64,000 nucleotides of DNA, taken from an uncultured Myxococcales bacterium. Lineage in GTDB: Bacteria > Myxococcota > Myxococcia > Myxococcales > Myxococcaceae. Made by a program: the position numbers and the translations under genes. Position 1 is the stretch's first letter, and each line of letters opens with the position of its first letter. The notes beneath the pieces are model-generated. The model saw nothing but the letters and a program-made list of their open reading frames with translations, searched no databases and was not told the DNA's origin. Below, piece after piece: positions 41,483-49,403 of the stretch. The stretch spans positions 1-64,000 of the forward strand of contig CALJKW010000023.1 in assembly GCA_937980205.1 (NCBI GenBank), given 5' to 3'.

Positions 41483-42090
41483 GCGAGTTGCCCGCGGCGC
41501 CACGCCGCACCCGCCGAGCCGAGCAGCGCGACGCCACGGCGAGCAGCGTGCTCGAGGCCGCGCGGGCCGAGTTCGAGTCCGCCGGGTACGAGGGCGCGAG
41601 CCTCAGGGCCATCGCGGCCAGGGCGGGCGTCTCGGCCGGCACCGTGCTGCACCACTACGGCGACAAGCGCGAGCTGCTGTACGCCGTGCTGTTCGACGCG
41701 CTCAAGCGCACGCTCACCGGGGCGCTCGCGAAGCCGGGGCCCGCCCCGCTCGAGTCGCAGCTCTCGCGGCTGGGCAAGCGCGTGCTCGAGAGCTACCGCC
41801 AGCGGCCCGAGCTCTCGAGGGTCCTGCTCAAGGAGTCGCTGTTCGCGCAGGGCGAATGGGCGCGGCGGTTCACCGAGCAGACCGCCGAGGTGCACGCCGC
41901 GCTCGAGGGGTGGGTGGCGAAGGCGGTCGAGCGGCGCGAGCTGAGGAAGACCGCCGACGCCCGCGTGCTGGCCGCCGCGTGGCTCGCGTTCTTCTACTTC
42001 GGGCTCATCGGCTGGGTTCAGGGGGCGCACCCGAAGCCGGAGCAGCTCGTCGACGCGCTCACCCGCCAGCACCTCGAGGGCCTGCGATGA
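41470..42090 (+). CDS. TetR-family repressor
   Basis: 206 residues from ATG 41470. The N-terminal helix-turn-helix is standard (VLEAARAEFESAGYEGASLRAIAARAGVSAGTVLHHYGDKRELLYAVLFDAL). The ligand domain is TetR_C-like (RVLLKESLFAQGEWARRFTEQ, AAWLAFFYFGLIGWVQG). Two palindromes overlap the start codon. It is coupled by ATGA to the alpha/beta hydrolase at 42087 and follows the desaturase-like gene, so it probably controls a small lipid-modifying unit; a fatty-acyl effector is a guess from that context. Confidence 0.9.
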   Translation: MNAFSELPAAPRRTRRAEQRDATASSVLEAARAEFESAGYEGASLRAIAARAGVSAGTVLHHYGDKRELLYAVLFDALKRTLTGALAKPGPAPLESQLSRLGKRVLESYRQRPELSRVLLKESLFAQGEWARRFTEQTAEVHAALEGWVAKAVERRELRKTADARVLAAAWLAFFYFGLIGWVQGAHPKPEQLVDALTRQHLEGLR

Positions 42091-42959
42091 GCTCGCTGTT
42101 CAAGACGGCGGAGGGCAAGGCGGCGCTGCTCGGCTGGTACGACCGCTTCCGCGCGCGGGTGCCGGCGGCCACCGCGACGCGCGAGGTACAGACCCGCTAC
42201 GGGAAGACGCACGTGCTCGTCGGCGGCCGCGAAGACGCCCCGCCGCTGGTGCTGCTGCACGGCGCGATGGCGAGCTCGGCGCACGCGCTGGTCGAGCTGG
42301 CCCCCCTGCTCACCGCGTTCCGCGTCTACGCGGTCGACGTCATCGGCCAGTCGGTGAAGAGCGCCGACACGCGGCTGCGCGTCGACGACGATTCGTACGG
42401 CCGCTGGCTCGACGAGGTGATGGAGCAGCTCGGCCTCGCGCGCGCCCGCGTCGTCGGCGTGAGCTGGGGCGGCTTCGTCACCATTCGGCTCGCGGCCTAC
42501 GCGCCGCAGCGCATCGAGCGGCTGTCGCTGCTGGTGCCGGCGGGCGTGGTGACCGGGCCGAAGTGGGCCGGGTTCGTGAAGCTGGGCTGGCCGATGACGC
42601 GCTACATCATGTCGCCGAGCCCGAAGCGGCTCGAGGCGCTGGTCGAGCACCTGCTCACCACGCGCGACGACGACTGGGTGCCGTTCCTCGGCGAGGCGTT
42701 CAAGACGTACGACCTCAGGCGCATGAGCATCCCCGCGCTGGCGCGGCCCGAGGAGCTCGCGGCGTTCGAGGCCCCGGTGCAGGTGCTCGCGGCCGCGCAG
42801 GACGTGAGCTTCCCCGGCCGCGCCCTGCTCGATCGCGCGGGCAAGCTGTTCAGGCGCGTCGAGCACACGGAGCTCATCGAAGGCGCGAAGCACTGCCCTC
42901 CGACGAACGACGCGTTCCGCGCGTGGCTGGGAGAGCGGATGCTGCGCTTCCTCGCGTGA
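42087..42959 (+). CDS. Alpha/beta hydrolase
   Basis: 290 residues; ATG 42087 overlaps the tetR stop. Motifs: LVLLHGAMASSAHAL (oxyanion loop HGAM), GVSWGGFVTIRLAAY (nucleophile Ser in GVSWGG), VLAAAQDVSFPGRALLDRA (acid Asp) and LIEGAKHCPPTNDAF (catalytic His). Cytoplasmic, no signal. Esterase, thioesterase or lactonase cannot be separated. Convergent with another alpha/beta hydrolase gene, with 4 bases between the stops. Confidence 0.88.
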   Translation: MSSLFKTAEGKAALLGWYDRFRARVPAATATREVQTRYGKTHVLVGGREDAPPLVLLHGAMASSAHALVELAPLLTAFRVYAVDVIGQSVKSADTRLRVDDDSYGRWLDEVMEQLGLARARVVGVSWGGFVTIRLAAYAPQRIERLSLLVPAGVVTGPKWAGFVKLGWPMTRYIMSPSPKRLEALVEHLLTTRDDDWVPFLGEAFKTYDLRRMSIPALARPEELAAFEAPVQVLAAAQDVSFPGRALLDRAGKLFRRVEHTELIEGAKHCPPTNDAFRAWLGERMLRFLA

Positions 42960-42963
42960 GGCC

Positions 42964-43920
42964 TCACACCGGGGTGGCGTGCTGCGCCAGGAACGCGGCG
43001 ACCTCGGGGTAGATCTCCTCCGGCGCGCGCTTCCCCACGCTCAGGTCTCCGTGGCCGTAGCCGCGCGCGACCAGCTCGCTCGTCGGCCCGCCGAGCGTCT
43101 GCTTCGCGGCGAGCACGGCGTCGGGCGGAGCGAGCTTGTCGTCGCTGCCCGCGATGAGCATCACCGGCGCGCGCACGGCAGCCAGCCCGCGGAAGTAGTC
43201 GAACCCGTCGTTGCCGTCGAAGCGGCCCTGCGCGACCCAGCGCGCGAACTGCTTCGCGACGCCGCCGAAGATGTCGGCCGACACGTTGTAGATGGCCTGC
43301 CGCACCACGCGCGGCTCGAGGTTCTTCGGGTTCACGAGGTAGCTGCCGATGGGGTCCGGAGGCAGCCCGGTCAGCGTGGCGAGCCGCGTCGCCGCGCGCA
43401 TCGGAATCACCGGCAGCCCGAACAGCGGAGCCACCAGCCGCGAGAACGCCTTCAAGCCGGCGTCGTGGCCATGAAACGCGACGGGACTGCCGAGCGTCAC
43501 GATCGCCGCGATGGGGGCCGACGGGTTCCGCGCGAGGTGCGCGTACGCCGCGAGGCCGCCCTTGCTGTGCCCGACCCAGAGCACGCGCTGGCCGATCTCC
43601 TTCAGCGCCGTGGCGACGTCGTGCTCCGCCTGGTCGTCGAACGAGGTGTGCCGGCCGTGGGCTCCGGCGTGACCGCGGCCGCGCATCTCGAGCACCCACG
43701 TCTCGAAGCCGCGCTTCGCGAGGTACCGCGCCAGCGAGTACCGCTCGTCGAAGTCGAGGTCGAAGCGGTTCGCTCCGAGGCCGTGGGCGAGCACGACGGG
43801 CTCGACGAACAGCCGGCGCCCGCGCGGGTGGTAGCGGCCGAGCGCGATGTACGCGCCGTCGGGGGTCCGCGGGCGGTACACCTCGTCGGGCTTCCAGGTG
43901 AGGCTCAGCTTCGGCAGCAC
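42964..43920 (-). CDS. Alpha/beta hydrolase, lipase or PHA-synthase-like
   Basis: 318 residues from GTG 43920. Motifs: VVLAHGLGANRFDLDF, WVLEMRGRGHAG, VLWVGHSKGGLAAYAHLARN (nucleophile Ser in GHSKG), VMLIAGSDDKLAPPD (acid Asp) and GYGHGDLSVGKRAPEEIYPEVAAFL (catalytic His). The GHSKGG box and the segment LGSPVAFHG resemble lipases and the PhaC-like group. Fourth gene of the minus-strand operon that begins with the receptor kinase at 46940. Confidence 0.85.
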   Translation of the reverse strand: MLPKLSLTWKPDEVYRPRTPDGAYIALGRYHPRGRRLFVEPVVLAHGLGANRFDLDFDERYSLARYLAKRGFETWVLEMRGRGHAGAHGRHTSFDDQAEHDVATALKEIGQRVLWVGHSKGGLAAYAHLARNPSAPIAAIVTLGSPVAFHGHDAGLKAFSRLVAPLFGLPVIPMRAATRLATLTGLPPDPIGSYLVNPKNLEPRVVRQAIYNVSADIFGGVAKQFARWVAQGRFDGNDGFDYFRGLAAVRAPVMLIAGSDDKLAPPDAVLAAKQTLGGPTSELVARGYGHGDLSVGKRAPEEIYPEVAAFLAQHATPV

Positions 43921-43933
43921 GCCCTTCGCGCCC

Positions 43934-44656
43934 TCACGCCTCGTCGAGCAGCACCGGTGAGAAGCCCGCCGCGTCGCAGCTCGCGAGCACGTACCGCACG
44001 CCGTTCTTCTCTCCGACGAAGCCGGCGGCGATGCCGAGCTCTCCGTGCAGGTGGCCGTAGACGCAGATGCCGGGCTTCCACTCTTCGATGACGCGGGAGA
44101 ACGCGGTGTCGACGCCGTTCACGTACCGGGGCGGAAAGTGCACCGCGCAGATGGGCTTGCCCTTCTTCTTCTTCGCGTCGTCGATCGAGGCGACGAGCCG
44201 CCGCGTCTCGCGCTCGATGTACGAGGGGTCGACCTTCTCGTCGCCCATCTCTCCGCCTGGCATCGGCGGAGCCTCGGGCGCGGTCCACAGCCGCGTGCCG
44301 GCGATGACCCACGGCCCGAGCTCGACCGCGCAGTTGTGCAGGAAGCCGACGAACGACTTGAACGGAGCGAGCGTCTTCTGGAGCTTCGAGCGCGAGTCGC
44401 CCCACCAGTAGTCGTGGTTGCCCTTGAGCAGCACCTTCTTGCCCGGGCGCTCGTCGAGCCAGCGCAGGTCGCCTTCGGCTTCGTTGGGCCGCGTGGCCCA
44501 CGAGAGGTCTCCGGCGAGGATGACCGCGTCGTCGGGCCCGACCTTCGCGTCCCACGCCTTCTGCAGCGGCTCGGGGTGGCCCTTCCACCCGAAGCGCTCC
44601 ATGTCCTTGCCGCGCGTGGAGGGCAGGTGGGTGTCGCCGATCGCGAAGAGCTTCAT
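43934..44656 (-). CDS. Calcineurin-like metallophosphoesterase
   Basis: 240 residues from ATG 44656, which overlaps the preceding stop (ATGA). Metal motifs: AIGDTHLPS, ILAGDLSWA, LKGNHDYWWG, AVHFPPRY and VYGHLHGE. Cytoplasmic. Proteins of this subgroup (about 240 residues with GDTHLP and KGNHDYWW) are predicted phosphohydrolases of unknown substrate. Co-translated with a DUF3105-like lipoprotein and downstream of a receptor kinase. Confidence 0.9.
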   Translation of the reverse strand: MKLFAIGDTHLPSTRGKDMERFGWKGHPEPLQKAWDAKVGPDDAVILAGDLSWATRPNEAEGDLRWLDERPGKKVLLKGNHDYWWGDSRSKLQKTLAPFKSFVGFLHNCAVELGPWVIAGTRLWTAPEAPPMPGGEMGDEKVDPSYIERETRRLVASIDDAKKKKGKPICAVHFPPRYVNGVDTAFSRVIEEWKPGICVYGHLHGELGIAAGFVGEKNGVRYVLASCDAAGFSPVLLDEA

Positions 44657-45120
44657 TGTCCGCACCCCAGGCCCGCCTCGGGCGCGTCACGGTCCTGCTG
44701 GTCCTGCACCGCACGAATCTTCGCCAGGTCCACGGTGTCGCCCGCCCAGGTGTGCCCCCAGACCATCGCGGCGACGCGCGTCTTCAGCAGCGGATCGGGC
44801 GTCACGATGACGCGCTTGGGGGTCGGCGCCGCCGCGTGAAGGCCGCGCAGCTCCTGCACGACGTCGTCACAGCCGCCGGGGCAGTTGTACGCGAGCACGA
44901 AGTGCCCGTGCTCGAGGTTGTGGAGGTACTGGCACCGGCCCTGCGGCGTGGTGAACACGCGGCACGCGAGCGTGGAAGAGCAGTGCGGCCCGCCGGGCGG
45001 AGGCTCCATGCCGTTGCCGCACTTCGACTCGTCGGTGCAGCTCGCGACGTGCGAGTTGTCGATGGGCGGCACCGTCGACGACGAGCACGCGGCGAGCAAG
45101 ACGAAGGCAAACCGCTTCAT
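44653..45120 (-). CDS. DUF3105-like lipoprotein
   Basis: 155 residues; ATG 45120 overlaps the kinase stop and its own stop overlaps the next start. MKRFAFVLLAAC gives a very short lipobox signal (Cys12). The block GPHCSSTLACRVFTTPQGRCQYLHNLEHGHFVLAYNC matches the DUF3105 pattern in which a conserved HNLEHG lies before a hydrophobic strand. Six or more Cys suggest disulfides. DUF3105 proteins are envelope proteins without a known function. Its place directly behind a receptor kinase suggests it may be a ligand-sensing or accessory partner. Confidence 0.75.
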   Translation of the reverse strand: MKRFAFVLLAACSSSTVPPIDNSHVASCTDESKCGNGMEPPPGGPHCSSTLACRVFTTPQGRCQYLHNLEHGHFVLAYNCPGGCDDVVQELRGLHAAAPTPKRVIVTPDPLLKTRVAAMVWGHTWAGDTVDLAKIRAVQDQQDRDAPEAGLGCGQ

Positions 45121-46940
45121 TCGCGCTTGAGCTCCCGAATCGCCTCGGCGGCCTCGTCCTGGCCGCAGTTCGACAGGCCGTCGGGCGTCTTCTCCTTCGG
45201 AGTCTCCGACAGCGCGCGCAGCGCGTCGATGGAGCTCTTCACTCCGAGCTCGGCGAGCCGCCGCGCCGCCGCGCCGCGAATCGTGCAGTTCGTGGCCTGC
45301 AGCGACGAGACGTACCGGGCGCCGAGCTCGCGGGCCTGCTCCTTCTTCCGCAGCGTGTCGAGCCAGCGCAGCGCCCCCCACTGCCGCTCGCTGCCGGGCT
45401 CGCGGGAGCGCGCGTCGAAGTGCGTCTCGACCAGGTCGCTCGGGACGATCTTGAGCAGCGCGCGCAGCTCGACGTCCTCCTCGGCGCGGCCGAAGTCCTC
45501 GGCGAGCGCGTCGAGCAGCAGCGGGTGCGCGGACAAGAGCGCCTGGTACGGGTTGGTGGTGAGCACGTCGCGCTCTTCGCGCTCGCGCTTGAGCTGGTGC
45601 AGCGCGGCGGCCTTGAGCGAGTACAGCTCGGGCGCTTCCCACGTCGCGTCCTGCAGCTTCGCGTCGAGCAGCGAGAGCGCGGCCTCTCCGCGGCCCTGCT
45701 CGAGCAGCTTCGCCGCGCGCTCCGCGTTCGTCGGAGGCAACATCGCCCAGACCGCCGGGGCGGCGAGGCAGAGGCCTCCGACGACGAGCAGGCTCTTCTT
45801 CCACTCGGCCGACAAGCCCTGCGCGCGCGTCGCCACCTGCTGCAGCGCCTGCGTCGCCGCGGCCGCCTTCGCCTCGGCGGCGCCGCGCAGCTTCGCGACG
45901 GTCTCGGGCAGGCGGCTCGACGTGGTGCTCGACGCCGCCGGCGGCGGTGGAACCGGAGTCGCGACCGAAGGCGCCAGCACCCTGCGCGCCGGCGTCGTCA
46001 CCGACGAGTCGTACGGGCTCTCGGGCCACAGCTCGAGCAGCCGCTCGTACAGCGCGTGGGCGTTCTGCGGCCGCAGCGCGGGGTTCTTCTCGAGGCACTG
46101 CATCACCAGCGCGACGAGGGCGCCGTGCTCGACGAGCGCGGGCATCGCGTCGTCGAGGCGCTTCGGCGCCATGCCGATGTGCTGCTTCAAGAAGTCGTTC
46201 GACGTCGGGCCGGGGAAGGGGAACTGGCCGGACAGCAGCCGGTAGGCGAGGACGCCGAAGGCGTAGACGTCGGTGCGCGCGTCGAGCGGCTTGCCGGTCG
46301 CCTGCTCGGGGGCGACGAACGCGGGCGTGCCGACGACCTGGCCCGGGTGGCTGATCATCGGGTTGTCGTTCAGGCCCACGAGCGCGAGGTCGGCCTCACC
46401 CATCTCCATCAGGCGCGCGATGCCGAAGTCGAGCAGCCGCGCCTGCTCTCCGCGCGGCGTGGGAGTGAGCACCACGTTCTGCGGCTTCAGGTCGCGGTGG
46501 ATGATGCCCTTCTCGTGGATGGCGCCGAGGCCCTCGGCGAGCTGCGTGAGAATGGGGATCGCGCGCGACGGGGGCATCGGCCCGCTCTTCAAGACGGACT
46601 CGAGCGTGTCGCCCTCGGCGAGCTCGAGCACGAGCACCGTCGCCTCGGGGCTCGGCTCGAAGTCGATGACGCGGACGACGGCGGGGTGATCGACCGTCGA
46701 CAGCAGCAGCGCCTCGCGGCGGAAGCGCTCGGCCATGTCGGGGCGCTTGCCGAGGTCGCGCTTCAAGACCTTCAGCGCCACCTGCCGCCCCAGCGAGAGC
46801 TGCACCGCGAGGTAGACCTCGCTCATGCCGCCTCCGCCGATGTGGCGCAGCACCTTGAACCGGCCCCCGAGGACCGTCGTCTCCATGGGAGCGCGGAGCT
46901 CCCCGAACGTCGTGGTCCTGCCGGGAGGAGACTCGGGCAT
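45117..46940 (-). CDS. Transmembrane Ser/Thr protein kinase (PknB type), paralogue 2
   Basis: 607 residues from ATG 46940. Kinase motifs: IGGGGMSEVYLAVQ, VALKVLKRD, IHRDLKPQNVVL, LLDFGIARL and GTPAFVAPEQ. Linker with Pro/Ala, one helix (SLLVVGGLCLAAPAVWAML, about 388-406), then an external domain with TPR-like start (AAKLLEQGRGEAALSLLDAKL) and HEAT-like end (CTIRGAAARRLAELGVKSSIDALRALSE, CGQDEAAEAIRELKRE). The external domain aligns along its length with that of the kinase at 38405. First gene of a four-gene operon. Confidence 0.92.
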   Translation of the reverse strand: MPESPPGRTTTFGELRAPMETTVLGGRFKVLRHIGGGGMSEVYLAVQLSLGRQVALKVLKRDLGKRPDMAERFRREALLLSTVDHPAVVRVIDFEPSPEATVLVLELAEGDTLESVLKSGPMPPSRAIPILTQLAEGLGAIHEKGIIHRDLKPQNVVLTPTPRGEQARLLDFGIARLMEMGEADLALVGLNDNPMISHPGQVVGTPAFVAPEQATGKPLDARTDVYAFGVLAYRLLSGQFPFPGPTSNDFLKQHIGMAPKRLDDAMPALVEHGALVALVMQCLEKNPALRPQNAHALYERLLELWPESPYDSSVTTPARRVLAPSVATPVPPPPAASSTTSSRLPETVAKLRGAAEAKAAAATQALQQVATRAQGLSAEWKKSLLVVGGLCLAAPAVWAMLPPTNAERAAKLLEQGRGEAALSLLDAKLQDATWEAPELYSLKAAALHQLKREREERDVLTTNPYQALLSAHPLLLDALAEDFGRAEEDVELRALLKIVPSDLVETHFDARSREPGSERQWGALRWLDTLRKKEQARELGARYVSSLQATNCTIRGAAARRLAELGVKSSIDALRALSETPKEKTPDGLSNCGQDEAAEAIRELKRE

Positions 46941-46998
46941 TGACGCGCTGCGTATAACGCCCGGTGACTGCGCGCTTCAAGGCAGGTAAGAGCGGCGC

Positions 46999-48135
46999 AT
47001 GGGGAGCGTCGTCTGGGGCGAGGCGCAGATGCCTACCGAGCTCGTGGTCGAGATCTTCGATCACCTCGCGCACCCCATCTTCGTGAAGGACCGCGCGTTC
47101 CGCTTCGTCGTGCTCAACCGCGCGTTCTGCCAGATGGTCGGCATCGACCGAGAGGCGATGCTGGGGAAGACGGACTTCGACTTCTTCCCCGAAGAGCAGG
47201 CGAAGTTCTTCCGCGCGATGGACGAGCAGCTGTTCCGCACCTCTCAGGTCGTGCACACGCCCGAGGAGCCGCTCACCGACGCGCGCGGCATGCAGCACGT
47301 GCTGGCGACGACGAAGGCGCCGCTGCTCGGCAAGGACGGTACGCCCACGCACATCGTGGGCATCATCCAGGACATCACGTGGCTCAAGCTCGCGCAGGAC
47401 GCGCTGCAGGTCGCGAACGAGCAGCTCGAGCAGCGGGTGCAGCAGAGCCAGCGCGAGCTCGAGGCCGCGCGCGACGAGCTGTTGCGCAAAGAGCGGCTCG
47501 CCGTGCTGGGCCGCCTCGCCGGCGGCCTGGCGCACCAGATCCGCAACCCGTTGGGCGCGGTGCTCAACGCGGCGGCGCTGCTCAAGCGCCACCTCTCGGG
47601 CCCGCAGCCGCAGGCGGTCGCCGACGCGCTGAAGATGCTCGAGGAAGAGGCGTGGGCGGCGAACCGGATCATCTCGGACCTCGTCGACTACGCGCGCGTG
47701 CGCAAGAGCCAGCCGGCCGAGGTGGTGCTGAACGTGCTCGTCGACCAGGTGCTCGCCGCGAGCCACCCGCCGCACGGAGTCGTCATCCAGCGCCACGTCC
47801 CCGAGATGAAGGTGCGCGTCGACGAGCTGCAGACGATGAGCGCGCTCGTGAACCTGGTCCGCAACGCGTGGGAGGCGATGTCCGGCGGCGGCGTGCTCAA
47901 GATCGAAGCCGTCGAGCAGGACAGCTTCGTGGTGCTGGCGCTCGAGGACTCGGGGGTCGGCTTTCCTCCGGAGATCGAGTCGCGGCTGTTCGAGCCGCTG
48001 GTGACGACGAAGCCGCTCGGCCTGGGGCTCGGCCTCACCACGGCGCGGCTGCTGCTCGAAGGCCAGGGCGGCCGGCTGAAGATCACGCGCGCGCGGCCGC
48101 ACGCGCGCGTCGAGGTCTGGCTGCCGAAGGCGTGA
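46999..48135 (+). CDS. PAS-domain sensor histidine kinase
   Basis: 378 residues. A PAS domain at about 13-130 (IFDHLAHPIFVKDRAFRFVVLNRAF, GKTDFDFFPEEQAKFF, GTPTHIVGIIQDIT), then a coiled coil (LQVANEQLEQRVQQSQREL) and a HisKA/HATPase core: LAGGLAHQIRNPLGAVLNAA (phosphoacceptor His), LVNLVRNAWEAM (N-box), LEDSGVGFPPEI (G1), LGLGLGLTTARLLL (G2). No membrane helix, so it is cytoplasmic. No response regulator gene is adjacent. Its 3' end overlaps the convergent AlkC-type gene by 53 bases. Confidence 0.93.
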   Translation: MGSVVWGEAQMPTELVVEIFDHLAHPIFVKDRAFRFVVLNRAFCQMVGIDREAMLGKTDFDFFPEEQAKFFRAMDEQLFRTSQVVHTPEEPLTDARGMQHVLATTKAPLLGKDGTPTHIVGIIQDITWLKLAQDALQVANEQLEQRVQQSQRELEAARDELLRKERLAVLGRLAGGLAHQIRNPLGAVLNAAALLKRHLSGPQPQAVADALKMLEEEAWAANRIISDLVDYARVRKSQPAEVVLNVLVDQVLAASHPPHGVVIQRHVPEMKVRVDELQTMSALVNLVRNAWEAMSGGGVLKIEAVEQDSFVVLALEDSGVGFPPEIESRLFEPLVTTKPLGLGLGLTTARLLLEGQGGRLKITRARPHARVEVWLPKA

Positions 48136-49249
48136 CGTCGAAGTTCCCCGCGCGGAACGAGACGCCGTTCACGAGGACGTCGACGGCGTGCCGGCCGGGC
48201 TGCGGCTTGCGCGTGGTGTGCACCGCCAGCGAGAAGCTCGTGCGCAGCGCGGCGCGCGCGCGCGGCGCGAGGCTCACGCGATCGAGCTTGAACACCTTCG
48301 GCGCGGGGCGCCCGCTCTGCTTCACGAAGTGCACCGCGGTGTCGACGAGCAGCGCCTGCGCGCGGGACGAGGTGCTGCGCAGCACGAACGTCATCGCGAC
48401 GCGGCCTCCGATCGCCACGCGCCGGGGCTCGAAGCGCACGTCTTCGAGGGTGACCGCGGGGCGAGCGCCGAAGCCGAGCAGCGCGAGCGCCTCGGGCTCG
48501 CCGCGCTTCACCGCGCTTCGCAGCGCGTGCTCGACGAGCGCGCGGCGCTCGGGCGACGCGTCGTTCAGCCACGCCGCGCACGTCTCGTAGAGCAGGCCGG
48601 GGTGGACCTTGCCGAGGTCGTTGAGGTTGTTCGCGACGCTGCGGCGCACCATCGTCGACGGGTCGTCTTTCAACAGCTCGAGCAGCTCGAGGATGCGCCG
48701 CGGATTCTGATCGAGCCACGGGACGCGCGTGCCCCACGGCAGTCGCAGGCGCGTCCCTTCCGAGACGAGGCGCCTCACGTGCGCGTCCGCGTCTCTCGCC
48801 CAGCGGCGGAGCACGCCGAACGTGCGCTCGGGCTCGCGCGCGATGAAGGGGCGAATGCTGAACTCCGCCGTGAAGCGCTTGGTGAGCTCGGCCTGCGCCT
48901 GCATCGAGAGGTCGAAGTGGTCGAGCCCGTACTCGGCCACGAACCAGAGGTGCGGGTAGTAGAAGAACGGCTCCATGCCGCCGCCGAGGTTCTCGTCGCT
49001 CGGCCGCGCGGGGCCGGCGGACCGCACGAGCAGCTCCACTGCTTCGGGGTAGCCGGCCGGGAGGTGCTTCTTCAGCGCGCGCCCGAGGTGCCTGGCGCGG
49101 TCGATGAGCTCGAGCGCGTCGAGCCCGCGTGTCGCGTCTTTGACGAACGCGGCCGACGGGAAGCGCGGATGCACGTTCGCGATGCTGTCGGCGAGGCGGC
49201 GCACGAGTGAAGGGGAGAAGAACGACTTGAGCGTGAAGGACTCGGCCAC
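48083..49249 (-). CDS. alkC: AlkC-type DNA glycosylase (HEAT-like repeats with Ig-like C-terminus)
   Basis: 388 residues from GTG 49249 (VAESFTLKSFFSPSLVRRLA); an upstream GTG at 49312 adds 21 poorly conserved residues. The body consists of helical HEAT-like repeats of the AlkC/AlkD superfamily (GYPEAVELLVRSAG, TFGVLRRWARDADAHVRRLVSEGTRLRLPWG, ILELLELLKDDPSTMVRRSVANNLNDLGKVHP). The last about 120 residues form an Ig-like beta domain (EDVRFEPRRVAIGGRVAMTFVLRST, GRHAVDVLVNGVSFRAGNFDV), as known for AlkC. It should excise alkylated bases such as 3-methyladenine. The tail is Arg/Ala-rich. Confidence 0.85.
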   Translation of the reverse strand: MAESFTLKSFFSPSLVRRLADSIANVHPRFPSAAFVKDATRGLDALELIDRARHLGRALKKHLPAGYPEAVELLVRSAGPARPSDENLGGGMEPFFYYPHLWFVAEYGLDHFDLSMQAQAELTKRFTAEFSIRPFIAREPERTFGVLRRWARDADAHVRRLVSEGTRLRLPWGTRVPWLDQNPRRILELLELLKDDPSTMVRRSVANNLNDLGKVHPGLLYETCAAWLNDASPERRALVEHALRSAVKRGEPEALALLGFGARPAVTLEDVRFEPRRVAIGGRVAMTFVLRSTSSRAQALLVDTAVHFVKQSGRPAPKVFKLDRVSLAPRARAALRTSFSLAVHTTRKPQPGRHAVDVLVNGVSFRAGNFDVTPSAARPRRARAAARA

Positions 49250-49403
49250 GAGGCGAAAATCGCCGCGCGGCGCGGGCGGGCGCAACAACAATGGCGCGCG
49301 GGTGAGTGACACCCGGGCGTGTCGTCACGCCGCGGTTTCGCTCGGCAAGCAAAGCTGACACTTCGCCGGAAATTCGTGGCGCGAGCCGGCACGATGCTTC
49401 GCC

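Noticed and set aside
40194..41642. 482-codon open frame on the minus strand
   Set aside because: Antisense to the desaturase-like gene, whose di-iron ligands are intact; the opposing product has no domain.
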